Shown here: positions 26,857 to 35,305 of the stretch, piece after piece | How the letters are laid out: each line of letters opens with the position of its first letter | Position numbering within the stretch: the stretch's first letter is position 1 | Assembly: GCA_015075445.1 (NCBI GenBank) | Contig: JABTUJ010000024.1 | Coordinates: 78,178 to 142,177 of the forward strand | Direction of reading: 5' to 3' | DNA length: 64,000 nucleotides | Source of the DNA: Verrucomicrobiales bacterium | GTDB taxonomy: Bacteria > Verrucomicrobiota > Verrucomicrobiia > Limisphaerales > J093 | The notes under the pieces: generated by a model | Database searches by the model: none | Seen by the model: only the letters and a program-made list of their open reading frames with translations | What the model was told of the DNA's origin: nothing | Position numbers and translations under genes: made by a program

Positions 26857-29454
26857 ATGCACGTCTTCGCTTGTCGGAAGCGCCTCCCGGGTCTGTGCCT
26901 CGCCCTGCTGCTCGGAGGGGCGTTCGGATCCGGAACTGGAACTCAGAGCCTCGCCGCTGACCCGCCTCCCGCCCGCCAGTACGCTCCCAGCCGCGAGGTG
27001 GATTATCTCCATGTGACGCTGGACCTCACGCCGGATTTCCGCGCGCGCACGCTGGCCGCCACCGCCACCCTCCGCTTCCGGCCCATTGCCCGCCCCCTCC
27101 GCGAGCTCGGACTCGATGCCGTGGACCTGCGGATCGCGCAGGTCACCGCCACCGAACCCGTGCAGGCCTGGCAGAACACCGATCGCCGCCTCGTGATCAC
27201 CTTCGCCGCGGAATTGCCGCCCGACCGGGAGGTATCCGTCACCATCACGTACACCGCCGAACCCCGCGACGGCCTCTACTTCCGCACGCCGGAGATGGGG
27301 TATCCCGTCGGGGACACCCACCTGTTCACCCAGGGCGAGGCCATCCTGCACCGGCACTGGTTCCCCTGCTTCGACGCCCCCAACGAGAAGCTTACTTCCG
27401 AGGTCATCTGTCGCGTGCCCGCCGGCATGACCGTCCTTTCAAACGGCCGGTTGCTGTCCGAGACCCCCGACGCCGACGGACGCACCAAGTTCCATTGGCT
27501 CCAGGACAAGCCGCATGTCAATTACCTCATTGCCGTGGTCGCCGGCTACTTCCGACAGCTCGAAGATGCCCACGGCGATCTCCGCCTCACCTTCCACACG
27601 CCGCCCTCCGAGTTCGCCTGGGCCGACACCTCCTTCCGCGGCACCCGCGACATGATGGCGTTCTTCGAACGCGAGATCGGCGTGCCCTATCCCTGGGATC
27701 GCTATGCCCAGGTCTGCGTCCATGACTTCGTCGCCGGCGGCATGGAAAACACCACGCTCACCGTGCTCACCCACCACACGCTGTTCCCGCCGGAAACCGA
27801 GAACACCCGTTCCAGCCAGGGCCTGGTGGCCCACGAGCTGGTCCACCAGTGGTTCGGGAACCTCGTCACCTGCAAAGACTGGAGCCACCTTTGGCTGAAT
27901 GAGGGCTTCGCCACCTACTACGACGCCCTCTACGAACACCACGTCCGCGGCCGCGATGCCTTCCGCTACCAGCTCCGGCATTACGCCCAGGAGGTGTTGA
28001 GCCAGTCCGACGACACCACCCCCATCGTCTGGCGCGGCTTCGCCCATCCGGACGAGCAGTTCAGCTTCCGCGCCTACCCGAAGGGCGCCTGGGTCCTGCA
28101 CATGCTCCGCTCCCAGCTCGGCGAAGCGCTTTACCGGCGCGTCGTCCAAACCTGGCTCGAACGCCACGCCTACGGCTCCGTCGTCACCGAGAGCTTCAAT
28201 GCGGTCCTCGAGGAACTGTCCGGCCTCAGCTTCGACCGCTTCTTCGACCAATGGGTGTACCATGCCGGCCACCCCCAGCTCGACGTCTCCTACACTTGGG
28301 ACGAAACCACCAAGCTGGCCCGGCTCAACATCCGCCAGACCCAGAAACTCAGCGACCGCGTCCTCCTCTTCCACCTCCCGCTCCCGGTCCGCTTCCGTAC
28401 CCCCGCCGGTGTCACCGAACGCACCCTCACCGTGTCCGCCGCCGCGGAGGATTTCCATGTCGCCCTGCCGGCCGCCCCCACGCTGGTCCGGATCGATCCG
28501 GACTACACCGTGCTGGCCAAGGTCAACTTCACGCCCCCCAACGCCCTGCTCGACGCGCAGCTCGCCGACCCGGACGACCTCATCGGCCGCCTTCTCGCCA
28601 TCGAAATCCTCGCCACCCGCAAAGACCAGGAGACCGTCGCGAAACTGCGCACCGTCCTGAACACCGATTCCTTCCCTGGCGCGCGGATCGAAGCCTCGAA
28701 AGCCCTCCGCACCCTCCACACCGACGCCGCCCTCGAGGCCTTGCTGGCTTCGACCGGACAGGCCGATGCCACCGTGCGCCGCCAGGTGCGCGAAGACCTC
28801 CGCGCCTTCTATCGCGACACCGTCCTGGCCTCGACGCGCGAGGCGCTGCGCACCGAACGCAACCCGGACATCCTGCGCGAACTCATCCTCACGCTCGGGA
28901 CCTACACCGATCCGGCGATCCCCGAAACCCTCCTCACCTACCTGCGCTCGGATTCGTTCCGCAACATCCTGGCCGAGGCCGCCATCGAGGCCATGCGCGC
29001 CCAGGATGATCCGTCCTTCGTCACCCCGCTGCTCGAGACCTTGCAGACCCGGGAGGCGGCGTTCACCTCCGACGGCTTCGCCACCGGCCTCGGTGTGCTG
29101 GCCCACCTGGCCCGCCATGCCGAGGATCGCGAGGCCGTGCGCACGTTTCTGGCCCGCCAGACTTACCACCCCAAGTCCCGCGTCAAACGGGCTGCGCTCG
29201 CCGCCCTGGGCACCCTCGGCGATCCGAAAGCCCTTGGGGTCGTAGAGACCTTCACCCGCGCCGGCCAGGAGAGCCCGGAGCGCAAAGCCGCCCAGGACGC
29301 GGTGGCCAAACTCCGCGCCGCTCGCCGGCCCGCAGACGAGTTCCGCGCCCTGCGCGATGAGGTGCTGGGGTTTCGGAAGGAGGCGCGCGAGTTGCGTGCC
29401 GAGATCGAATCGCTCCGCAACCAGGTCAAGGAGCTCGCGGCCCCAGCTCCCTGA
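26857..29454 (+). CDS. M1-family zinc aminopeptidase with HEAT-like C-terminus
   Basis: 865 residues from the ATG at 26857, which supplies a signal peptide (RLPGLCLALLLGGAFGSG). The frame upstream of it overlaps the preceding gene. The M1 signature is complete: substrate-binding GGMENTTLTVLT, zinc motif HELVHQWFGN (HExxH) and the third ligand Glu in LWLNEGFATYYD. A Tyr in the region of the family's proton donor (SFRAYPKGAWVLHML) is also seen. Residues about 590-820 contain alpha-helical HEAT-like repeats (SFPGARIEASKALRTL, VKRAALAALGTLGDP), and the last 35 residues form a coiled coil (GFRKEARELRAEIESLRNQV). It probably degrades peptides in the periplasm. Confidence 0.9.
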   Translation: MHVFACRKRLPGLCLALLLGGAFGSGTGTQSLAADPPPARQYAPSREVDYLHVTLDLTPDFRARTLAATATLRFRPIARPLRELGLDAVDLRIAQVTATEPVQAWQNTDRRLVITFAAELPPDREVSVTITYTAEPRDGLYFRTPEMGYPVGDTHLFTQGEAILHRHWFPCFDAPNEKLTSEVICRVPAGMTVLSNGRLLSETPDADGRTKFHWLQDKPHVNYLIAVVAGYFRQLEDAHGDLRLTFHTPPSEFAWADTSFRGTRDMMAFFEREIGVPYPWDRYAQVCVHDFVAGGMENTTLTVLTHHTLFPPETENTRSSQGLVAHELVHQWFGNLVTCKDWSHLWLNEGFATYYDALYEHHVRGRDAFRYQLRHYAQEVLSQSDDTTPIVWRGFAHPDEQFSFRAYPKGAWVLHMLRSQLGEALYRRVVQTWLERHAYGSVVTESFNAVLEELSGLSFDRFFDQWVYHAGHPQLDVSYTWDETTKLARLNIRQTQKLSDRVLLFHLPLPVRFRTPAGVTERTLTVSAAAEDFHVALPAAPTLVRIDPDYTVLAKVNFTPPNALLDAQLADPDDLIGRLLAIEILATRKDQETVAKLRTVLNTDSFPGARIEASKALRTLHTDAALEALLASTGQADATVRRQVREDLRAFYRDTVLASTREALRTERNPDILRELILTLGTYTDPAIPETLLTYLRSDSFRNILAEAAIEAMRAQDDPSFVTPLLETLQTREAAFTSDGFATGLGVLAHLARHAEDREAVRTFLARQTYHPKSRVKRAALAALGTLGDPKALGVVETFTRAGQESPERKAAQDAVAKLRAARRPADEFRALRDEVLGFRKEARELRAEIESLRNQVKELAAPAP

Positions 29455-29458
29455 ACCA

Positions 29459-29510
29459 AAGGGGTCAATTCTTGACTTTGTCATATGACAAAGTCAAGAA
29501 CTGACCCCTT
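29459..29510. repeat. 52-bp near-perfect palindrome, terminator-like
   Basis: The arm AAGGGGTCAATTCTTGACTT pairs with AAGTCAAGAACTGACCCCTT around the centre GTCATATGAC, with one mismatch in 26 pairs. It starts 5 bp after the peptidase stop and precedes nuoJ. Such GGGGTCA/TTCTTGA palindromes are dispersed repeats in several bacterial phyla. A faint trace (GACAAAGTCCGGGAACTGAC) is seen at 54747-54766. No T-run follows, so a terminator role is possible but not shown. Confidence 0.75.
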
Positions 29511-29543
29511 GGAAGGAAGCTTGCACCGGCGGGCGGCTGCCGC

Positions 29544-30080
29544 TTGAATCCCGGCGCGCGGACGGTCGCCGCATTCGCTGTGCAGGATGCCCTTTTCTAC
29601 ATATTTGCGGGAATGACCCTGGTTTGCGGGGGGTTGGTGGTCGCCAATCCGTTCAGCCGGAACCCGGTCACCAGCGCCATGTTTCTGGTCCTGACCATCG
29701 TGTCGTTGGCCGCGCTGTTCGTGCTGCTCCACGCCTTCTTCCTCGCCGCCGTCCAGGTGCTGATCTACGCCGGCGCTGTGATGGTCCTCTTCCTCTTCGT
29801 CGTCATGCTGCTGGACGTGCAGGAGGAGGAGAGGCGGCGGCTGCGCCGGTTCAGCCTCGTGAGCGGCGGGGTGCTCGCCCTGGCCCTTGCCGCCCTGCTG
29901 GCCAGCGTCCTGGGGGCCGTGCCCGTCACCGACCTGAACGGCCCCGGCCTTGAGGGCACCACCGCCCCCCTCGGCCGGATGCTGTTCACGGATTACCTGC
30001 TCCCGTTCGAGATCCTGTCGCTCGTGCTGCTGGTCGCCATGGTGGGGGTGGTGCTGTTGAGCAAGCGGGATTTGTCATGA
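29544..30080 (+). CDS. nuoJ: NADH-quinone oxidoreductase subunit J
   Basis: 178 residues from a TTG at 29544; a GTG at 29580 (VQDALFYIFAGMTLVCGGLV) gives the usual length of about 166 and may be the true start. Five hydrophobic helices are visible (including SAMFLVLTIVSLAALFVLLH, QVLIYAGAVMVLFLFVVMLL, ILSLVLLVAMVGVVLLSK). NuoJ forms part of the membrane arm of complex I and contributes to the proton path with NuoK. Its stop overlaps nuoK by 4 bp (ATGA). It is first in a run of J-K-L-M-N. Confidence 0.9.
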   Translation: MNPGARTVAAFAVQDALFYIFAGMTLVCGGLVVANPFSRNPVTSAMFLVLTIVSLAALFVLLHAFFLAAVQVLIYAGAVMVLFLFVVMLLDVQEEERRRLRRFSLVSGGVLALALAALLASVLGAVPVTDLNGPGLEGTTAPLGRMLFTDYLLPFEILSLVLLVAMVGVVLLSKRDLS

Positions 30081-30382
30081 GCGTCGGTCTCCCGCATTAC
30101 CTGGTCGTGAGCGCGCTGTTGTTCAGCCTGGGCCTGCTCGGCGTGGTGGCGCGTCGGAACGTGCTCATCATCTATATGTCGCTGGAACTGATGCTGAACG
30201 CCGCGAACCTCGCGCTCGTGGCGTTCTCGCGCTACCACGAGCAACTCAACGGCCAGGTGATGGTGTTCTTCGTCATCACCGTCGCGGCGGCCGAGGTCGC
30301 CGTCGGGCTCGCCCTCATCGTGGCCTTGTACCGACGCCGCCATTCGGTGCAGGTGGGGGACTTCGCGACACTCCGGCACTAG
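30077..30382 (+). CDS. nuoK: NADH-quinone oxidoreductase subunit K
   Basis: 101 residues, the normal length. Three helices: HYLVVSALLFSLGLLGVVAR, VLIIYMSLELMLNAANLALV and VMVFFVITVAAAEVAVGLAL. The two conserved membrane glutamates are in SLELMLNAANL and AAAEVAVGLAL. The start is coupled to nuoJ and the stop is 3 bp before nuoL. Confidence 0.95.
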   Translation: MSVGLPHYLVVSALLFSLGLLGVVARRNVLIIYMSLELMLNAANLALVAFSRYHEQLNGQVMVFFVITVAAAEVAVGLALIVALYRRRHSVQVGDFATLRH

Positions 30383-30385
30383 CCC

Positions 30386-32254
30386 ATGAACGCCGTTCTG
30401 CCCTGGCTGGTGCTGCTACCTCCGCTCCTGGCGGCGATCACGATCACGCTGGGGGCTCTCAAACGGCCCGTCGCGGCAGCCCGACTGTCCATCGGCGCCA
30501 TCGCCCTATCGCTGGCGGCCAGCCTGATCCTATTCGCCCGCGACGCGAGCGGCGTGACGTCTTTCACCTGGCTGCAGGTAGGCGGCCTGGCCGTCGAGTT
30601 CGGCCTGCGGCTGGATCCCGTGAGTCTGCTCATGCTCCTCGTGGTGACCGGGGTGGGCGGCGCCATCCACGTCTACTCGTGGGGCTACCTCGAGGGCGAC
30701 CCGGGGCGCCCCCGCTACTTCGCCGGGTTGAGCCTGTTCTCGTTCGCGATGCTCGGCATCGTGCTGTCGTCGAACCTGCTTCAGATGTTCGTATTCTGGG
30801 AATTGGTGGGCGTGTCGAGCTATCTGCTCATTGGCTTCTGGCACGCCCGTCCCGCCGCCGCGGAGGCCAGCAAGAAGGCGTTTCTGACCAATCGGGTGGG
30901 GGATTTCGGCTTCCTGCTCGGGCTGGTGTTGGTCTGGGCGACCACGGGCACGCTCGACCTCGGCGAACTCGAGACGCGTTTGACCGTGCAACCCGGGGCC
31001 TTGGGGACTGCCGCCACCGCCATCGGCCTGCTGATCTTCTGCGGAGCCGTCGGCAAGTCCGCCCAATTCCCCCTGCACGTATGGCTCCCGGACGCCATGG
31101 AAGGTCCCACGCCGGTCAGCGCCTTGATCCACGCGGCGACCATGGTCGCCGCAGGCGTCTACCTGCTCAGCCGGGTCTTCTTCCTGCTCGACGCACCCGC
31201 GTTGACGGTGATTGCCTGGATCGGTGGGCTCACGGCGTTGCTGGCCGCCCTGATGGCGCTCCAGCAGGACGACCTCAAGCGCATCCTGGCTTACTCCACG
31301 CTTTCACAACTGGGTTACATGGTCCTGGCCGTGGGTGTGGCCGGGACAAACGGCACGCCCGTGGCCGCGATGTATCACCTGGCGACGCACGCCAGTTTCA
31401 AGGCCCTGCTCTTCCTGGGCGCAGGTTCGGTCATCCACGCGCTGCATCACCAGCAGGACATCTGGCGCATGGGCGGGTTGGCCCGGCGGATGCCGGTCAC
31501 CTTCCTGACCTTTCTGGCGGCTACGCTGGCGCTGTGCGGCGTGCCGCCGTTGAGCGGGTTCTACAGCAAGGACGTCATCCTGGTGCTTGCGTGGGAACAC
31601 CATGCGTCCCTGCTCTTCCTCCTGGTCGTGTTCGTCGCAGGCTTGACGACGGCGTACATGTTCCGCCTGCTGCTCGTGGTGTTCGCCGGTCCCGCGCGGT
31701 CGCAGGATCCAGATCACGCCCACGAATCTCCACCCGTCATGACGGTGCCGTTGCTGCTGCTTGCCGTGCCGACCGTCCTGGCCGGTTTCTGGGGTATCGA
31801 TGCCTGGTTGGGGCGGGCTTACGGGGTGGCCCCCTCCCCCGCCGGTTCGTGGGCGGAACATCTGATCGCCCCGTTCACCCATGCGCCGGTGCCGGCGCTG
31901 GCAGGCCTGGCCGCGGTGATCCTTGGCGGCGGCGTGGCCTGGGGCCTGTACCGGGGCGCTCTGCGCGATCCGCTGCCGGTACACCTGGGCCGGTTGAGCC
32001 GCTGGATGCGGGATCGATTCTACTTCGACGAGTTGTACGACCGCCTGATCGCCGGCACCCAGGACGCGATGGCCTGGGTGGCCGACGCCTTCGACCGCTG
32101 GATCCTGGCAGGCGCGGTGGTCAGGGGATTGCATGGAGCCGTCGAACTGGGGGGGCGCGCCCTCCGTTTGGTGCAAACCGGCAGCCTGCAGACCTATGCG
32201 CTGCTGCTCGCCGCGGGGGTGGTGCTCGTCCTGGCGTGGATGTTGTTCCGGTAA
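30386..32254 (+). CDS. nuoL: NADH-quinone oxidoreductase subunit L
   Basis: 622 residues, normal length. Antiporter-like core with the conserved FWELVGVSSYLLIGFW (key Glu), GKSAQFPLHVWLPDAMEGPT (conserved Lys and the H-x-W-L-P-D-A signature), TPVSALIHAATMVAAGVYLL and QDDLKRILAYSTLSQLGYM. About 14-16 membrane helices are visible, and the C-terminus should form the lateral helix. It is one of the proton-pumping subunits of the membrane arm of complex I. Confidence 0.95.
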   Translation: MNAVLPWLVLLPPLLAAITITLGALKRPVAAARLSIGAIALSLAASLILFARDASGVTSFTWLQVGGLAVEFGLRLDPVSLLMLLVVTGVGGAIHVYSWGYLEGDPGRPRYFAGLSLFSFAMLGIVLSSNLLQMFVFWELVGVSSYLLIGFWHARPAAAEASKKAFLTNRVGDFGFLLGLVLVWATTGTLDLGELETRLTVQPGALGTAATAIGLLIFCGAVGKSAQFPLHVWLPDAMEGPTPVSALIHAATMVAAGVYLLSRVFFLLDAPALTVIAWIGGLTALLAALMALQQDDLKRILAYSTLSQLGYMVLAVGVAGTNGTPVAAMYHLATHASFKALLFLGAGSVIHALHHQQDIWRMGGLARRMPVTFLTFLAATLALCGVPPLSGFYSKDVILVLAWEHHASLLFLLVVFVAGLTTAYMFRLLLVVFAGPARSQDPDHAHESPPVMTVPLLLLAVPTVLAGFWGIDAWLGRAYGVAPSPAGSWAEHLIAPFTHAPVPALAGLAAVILGGGVAWGLYRGALRDPLPVHLGRLSRWMRDRFYFDELYDRLIAGTQDAMAWVADAFDRWILAGAVVRGLHGAVELGGRALRLVQTGSLQTYALLLAAGVVLVLAWMLFR

Positions 32255-32256
32255 CC

Positions 32257-33750
32257 ATGGCGAACCTGAGCTTCATCATCTTCTGCCCGCTGGTCGCCGC
32301 GGTGCTCATCGCGCTGCTGCCGCGCACGTTCAATGTGCTGTTCCGCGCCGTGGCGCTGCTGGCCACTGGCCTTTCGCTGCTGGGCGCCGTGCGGGTGTTC
32401 GCCGGGTTTGACAGCGCTGCCACCGGGCTGCAGTTCGAGCAGCACTTTCGTTGGGTAGACGCGCTGGGGATCGGATACCATGTGGGCGTGGACGGCCTCA
32501 ACGTGGGGTTGGTCCTGATGGCGGCGCTGGTGGCGTTTGCCGCGGTCTGCGTCTCGCGCGAGATCCGCGAGCGGCAGCAGTTCTACTACATCCTCGTGCT
32601 GGCCATGGCGGGCGGCATCCTGGGGGCCTTCGCGTCGTTCGACCTCTTCCTCTTCTACTTCTTCCACGAACTGGCGCTGGTGCCGACGTTCATCCTCATC
32701 GGGGTGTGGGGTCGTGGCGCCCAGCGCGACTACGCGACCTTCAAACTCACGTTGTACCTCAGCCTGGGAGCCCTGGTGGCGCTGATCGGCCTGATCGCGC
32801 TGTACGTCCAGGCGGGTCAGACCAGCTTCAACCTCCTCCACCTCACGCGGCACCTGGCCCTGAATCCAATCGCGCCCGGCACCCAGTCCTGGATCTTTGG
32901 GCTGCTCCTGTTCGGCTTCGGGATTCTCGTGTCACTCTGGCCGTTCCACACCTGGGCTCCCCTGGGCTACGCCGCTGCGCCGACCGCGGCCGCGATGCTC
33001 CATGCCGGTGTCCTGAAGAAGTTCGGCCTGTACGGCCTGATTCGCATCGCTCTGCCGCTGCTTCCCGCCGGGGCTCAAAGCTGGATGAACGTCCTCGCCC
33101 TGCTCTGCCTGGGGAACATCCTCTATTGCGGACTGGTGGCCCTGCGGCAGCGCGACCTCAACCATCTGCTCGGCAATTCAAGTGTGGCGCACATGGGCTT
33201 CGCCTTTCTCGGGATCGCCAGTCTCAGCGTGCTGGGCGTGACCGGCGCGGTGGTCGTCATGGTGGCGCATGGGCTCCTGGCCGCGCTCAGCTTCGCGCTG
33301 AGCGGGTTCCTTTACCATCGGCTGGGCACGCTCGAGATGGACCAGATGGGCGGCCTGCTGCAACGGTTGCCCTTCGTGGGCGGCGTCATGGTGATGGCCA
33401 TGTTCGCCGGGTGCGGCCTGCCGGGGTTCGCGAACTTCCCCGGGGAAGCGCTGGTGTTGTTCGGCGCCTGGGAATCCTACCGCACGATCACCGTGCTCGC
33501 CTGCTGGGGAGCGCTGGTAATCGCCGCCGTCTACATGCTGCGGGCCGTGCGAACCATCTGGCATGGCCCGCCTCTCGACCGCTGGAAGGACCTGGTCGAC
33601 GCCCCCAACCTGTGGGTGAAACTGCCGTACGCCCTGCTGCTCGCGGGCCTGCTGGTGTTCGGCTGTTTCCCCCGTTTGCTGACCGACCCCATGCAGCCCG
33701 TCGTCAGCCAGATCGTCCAGCGTGTCCAGGGCGAGACCGCCACCCCATGA
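32257..33750 (+). CDS. nuoM: NADH-quinone oxidoreductase subunit M
   Basis: 497 residues from the ATG at 32257; the open frame continues far upstream inside nuoL, but that part is not coding. Conserved FYFFHELALVPTFILIGVWG (key Glu), WPFHTWAPLGYAAAPTAAAM and HAGVLKKFGLYGLIRIALP are the proton-channel signatures. About 13-14 helices. It is separated from nuoL by 2 bp and overlaps nuoN by 4 bp. Confidence 0.95.
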   Translation: MANLSFIIFCPLVAAVLIALLPRTFNVLFRAVALLATGLSLLGAVRVFAGFDSAATGLQFEQHFRWVDALGIGYHVGVDGLNVGLVLMAALVAFAAVCVSREIRERQQFYYILVLAMAGGILGAFASFDLFLFYFFHELALVPTFILIGVWGRGAQRDYATFKLTLYLSLGALVALIGLIALYVQAGQTSFNLLHLTRHLALNPIAPGTQSWIFGLLLFGFGILVSLWPFHTWAPLGYAAAPTAAAMLHAGVLKKFGLYGLIRIALPLLPAGAQSWMNVLALLCLGNILYCGLVALRQRDLNHLLGNSSVAHMGFAFLGIASLSVLGVTGAVVVMVAHGLLAALSFALSGFLYHRLGTLEMDQMGGLLQRLPFVGGVMVMAMFAGCGLPGFANFPGEALVLFGAWESYRTITVLACWGALVIAAVYMLRAVRTIWHGPPLDRWKDLVDAPNLWVKLPYALLLAGLLVFGCFPRLLTDPMQPVVSQIVQRVQGETATP

Positions 33751-35201
33751 CAGACTTCGCCGCCATCGGGTTGGAACTGGCCGTAGCCGCCACGGGGCTG
33801 GCGGTGTTGCTGCTCGATCTCTGGGTGCGGCCTGAGCAGCGCCGCTGGCTCACCTGGACTGCCGTCCTGGCCGTCGCCGGCATCTTTGTGGCCAGTTTCG
33901 CCCTCACCCTGCCGGAACCTGCGCGGCTGTTCGGCGGGCTTTACGTGCTCGACGAGCTCGCCCTGTTCTTCAAGCGCTTCTTCCTGCTCGCGGCCCTGCT
34001 CGTGCTCGTGGTGGGCCAGGAGTTCGCCGACCGCTTCCCCGCGGGGCATGCCGAATACAGCGCGCTGACGCTCTTCGCGCTCACCGGCATGATGTTCGCC
34101 GCGTCGGCCAACGATTTCGTCCTGCTGTTTGTCGCCCTCGAGTTGGTCACCATCACTTTCTACGTCCTCACCAGCTTCCAACGCCGGCGCGTCGCCTCCC
34201 TCGAGGCGGGGGTGAAATACCTCATCCTGGGAGCGCTCTCGACGGGGTTCCTGGTGTACGGCCTGGCGCTGATCTTCGGCGCGGCGGGCACCATGAACTT
34301 CGAGCAACTGGCCGCAAGCCCGCCGGCGGTGCTCGAGAGCCGGCTGCTCACCGTGGGCTTGCTGCTCGTCCTGGTGGGGCTCGCCTTCAAGATCGCCGCG
34401 GTCCCGTTCCAGTTCTGGGCACCAGACGTGTACGAGGGTGCGCCCCTGCCCACCACGGCCTTCCTCGCCGTGGGCTCGAAAGCCGCAGGCATCGTGCTGC
34501 TGCTGCGGGTCTGGTTCGTCGCCGCCCCCGCCCTCACCGCGTCCTGGGCAGGACCGCTGCTGGTCGTGACCGCCCTCACCCTCCTCTACGGGGTGCTGTG
34601 CGCGATCCCCCAGCGCAGCCTCAAGCGGCTGATGGCGTATTCGAGCATCGCCAACGCGGGCTTCCTCCTCCTCGGTTTCTGCAGCGGCAGCGCCGCGGGC
34701 GTGGCCGCCGTCCTGTTCTACCTGGGCGGCTACCTGTTCGCGGTGCTCGCCATCTTCCTGGTCGCGACCCTGGCCTGGCGCGGCACCGACACCGATGCGA
34801 TCGCGGATCTGGCCGGCCTTGGCCAGCGTTCGCCGCTGCTGGCGGGCGTGTTGACGCTGGGGCTGGTGTCCCTGGCCGGAGTGCCGCCGCTCGCCGGCTT
34901 CTTCGGAAAATTTCTGCTGCTCAAGTCCGTCCTGGCCAGTGCGACGCTTCACCCCGGGCTCTATGCCGTGGCGGCCGTCGCCCTCCTGGCTGTGGTGATC
35001 TCGCTGTACTACTACTTCGGCGTCATCCGCGTCGTCTATTGGGGACAGCAGGCCGCCGCGCAGCAGCCGCCTATCCTGCTGGCCTGGCCTGCCCGCGCCG
35101 CGCTGGGGCTCTGCGTTTTCGGACTGCTCTGGCTGGGCTGCTTCCCCGCCAACGTGCTCAACCTCGCCCAACTGGCCGCCCAATCGCTGCCCTGGCGTTG
35201 A
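33747..35201 (+). CDS. nuoN: NADH-quinone oxidoreductase subunit N
   Basis: 484 residues from the ATG at 33747 (ATGA overlap with nuoM). Conserved LLFVALELVTITFYVLTSF (key Glu), FKIAAVPFQFWAPDVYEGAP (conserved Lys), and LMAYSSIANAGFLLLGF. About 13-14 helices. It completes the run J-K-L-M-N. The peripheral-arm and connecting subunits (A-I) are not in the window, so they must be encoded elsewhere or are absent. Confidence 0.95.
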   Translation: MTDFAAIGLELAVAATGLAVLLLDLWVRPEQRRWLTWTAVLAVAGIFVASFALTLPEPARLFGGLYVLDELALFFKRFFLLAALLVLVVGQEFADRFPAGHAEYSALTLFALTGMMFAASANDFVLLFVALELVTITFYVLTSFQRRRVASLEAGVKYLILGALSTGFLVYGLALIFGAAGTMNFEQLAASPPAVLESRLLTVGLLLVLVGLAFKIAAVPFQFWAPDVYEGAPLPTTAFLAVGSKAAGIVLLLRVWFVAAPALTASWAGPLLVVTALTLLYGVLCAIPQRSLKRLMAYSSIANAGFLLLGFCSGSAAGVAAVLFYLGGYLFAVLAIFLVATLAWRGTDTDAIADLAGLGQRSPLLAGVLTLGLVSLAGVPPLAGFFGKFLLLKSVLASATLHPGLYAVAAVALLAVVISLYYYFGVIRVVYWGQQAAAQQPPILLAWPARAALGLCVFGLLWLGCFPANVLNLAQLAAQSLPWR

Positions 35202-35305
35202 ACCGGGCCGGCTCCCGACGCTGGGGGCGCTTGCGCAACGTGGCAATGTGGCGCGCAGGAGGGCCGGGCTTGAACTCAAACAGTGGGTCTGCGAGAACCG
35301 GCCGC

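Noticed and set aside
27439..29484. A 681-codon minus-strand frame
   Set aside because: Antisense to the M1 aminopeptidase, which has complete catalytic motifs.
30679..33470. Long plus-strand frames overlapping nuoL and nuoM in other phases
   Set aside because: The nuo genes carry all family signatures. The extra frames are Arg/Gly/Pro-rich and lack domains; only the part from 32257 of one frame is real (nuoM).
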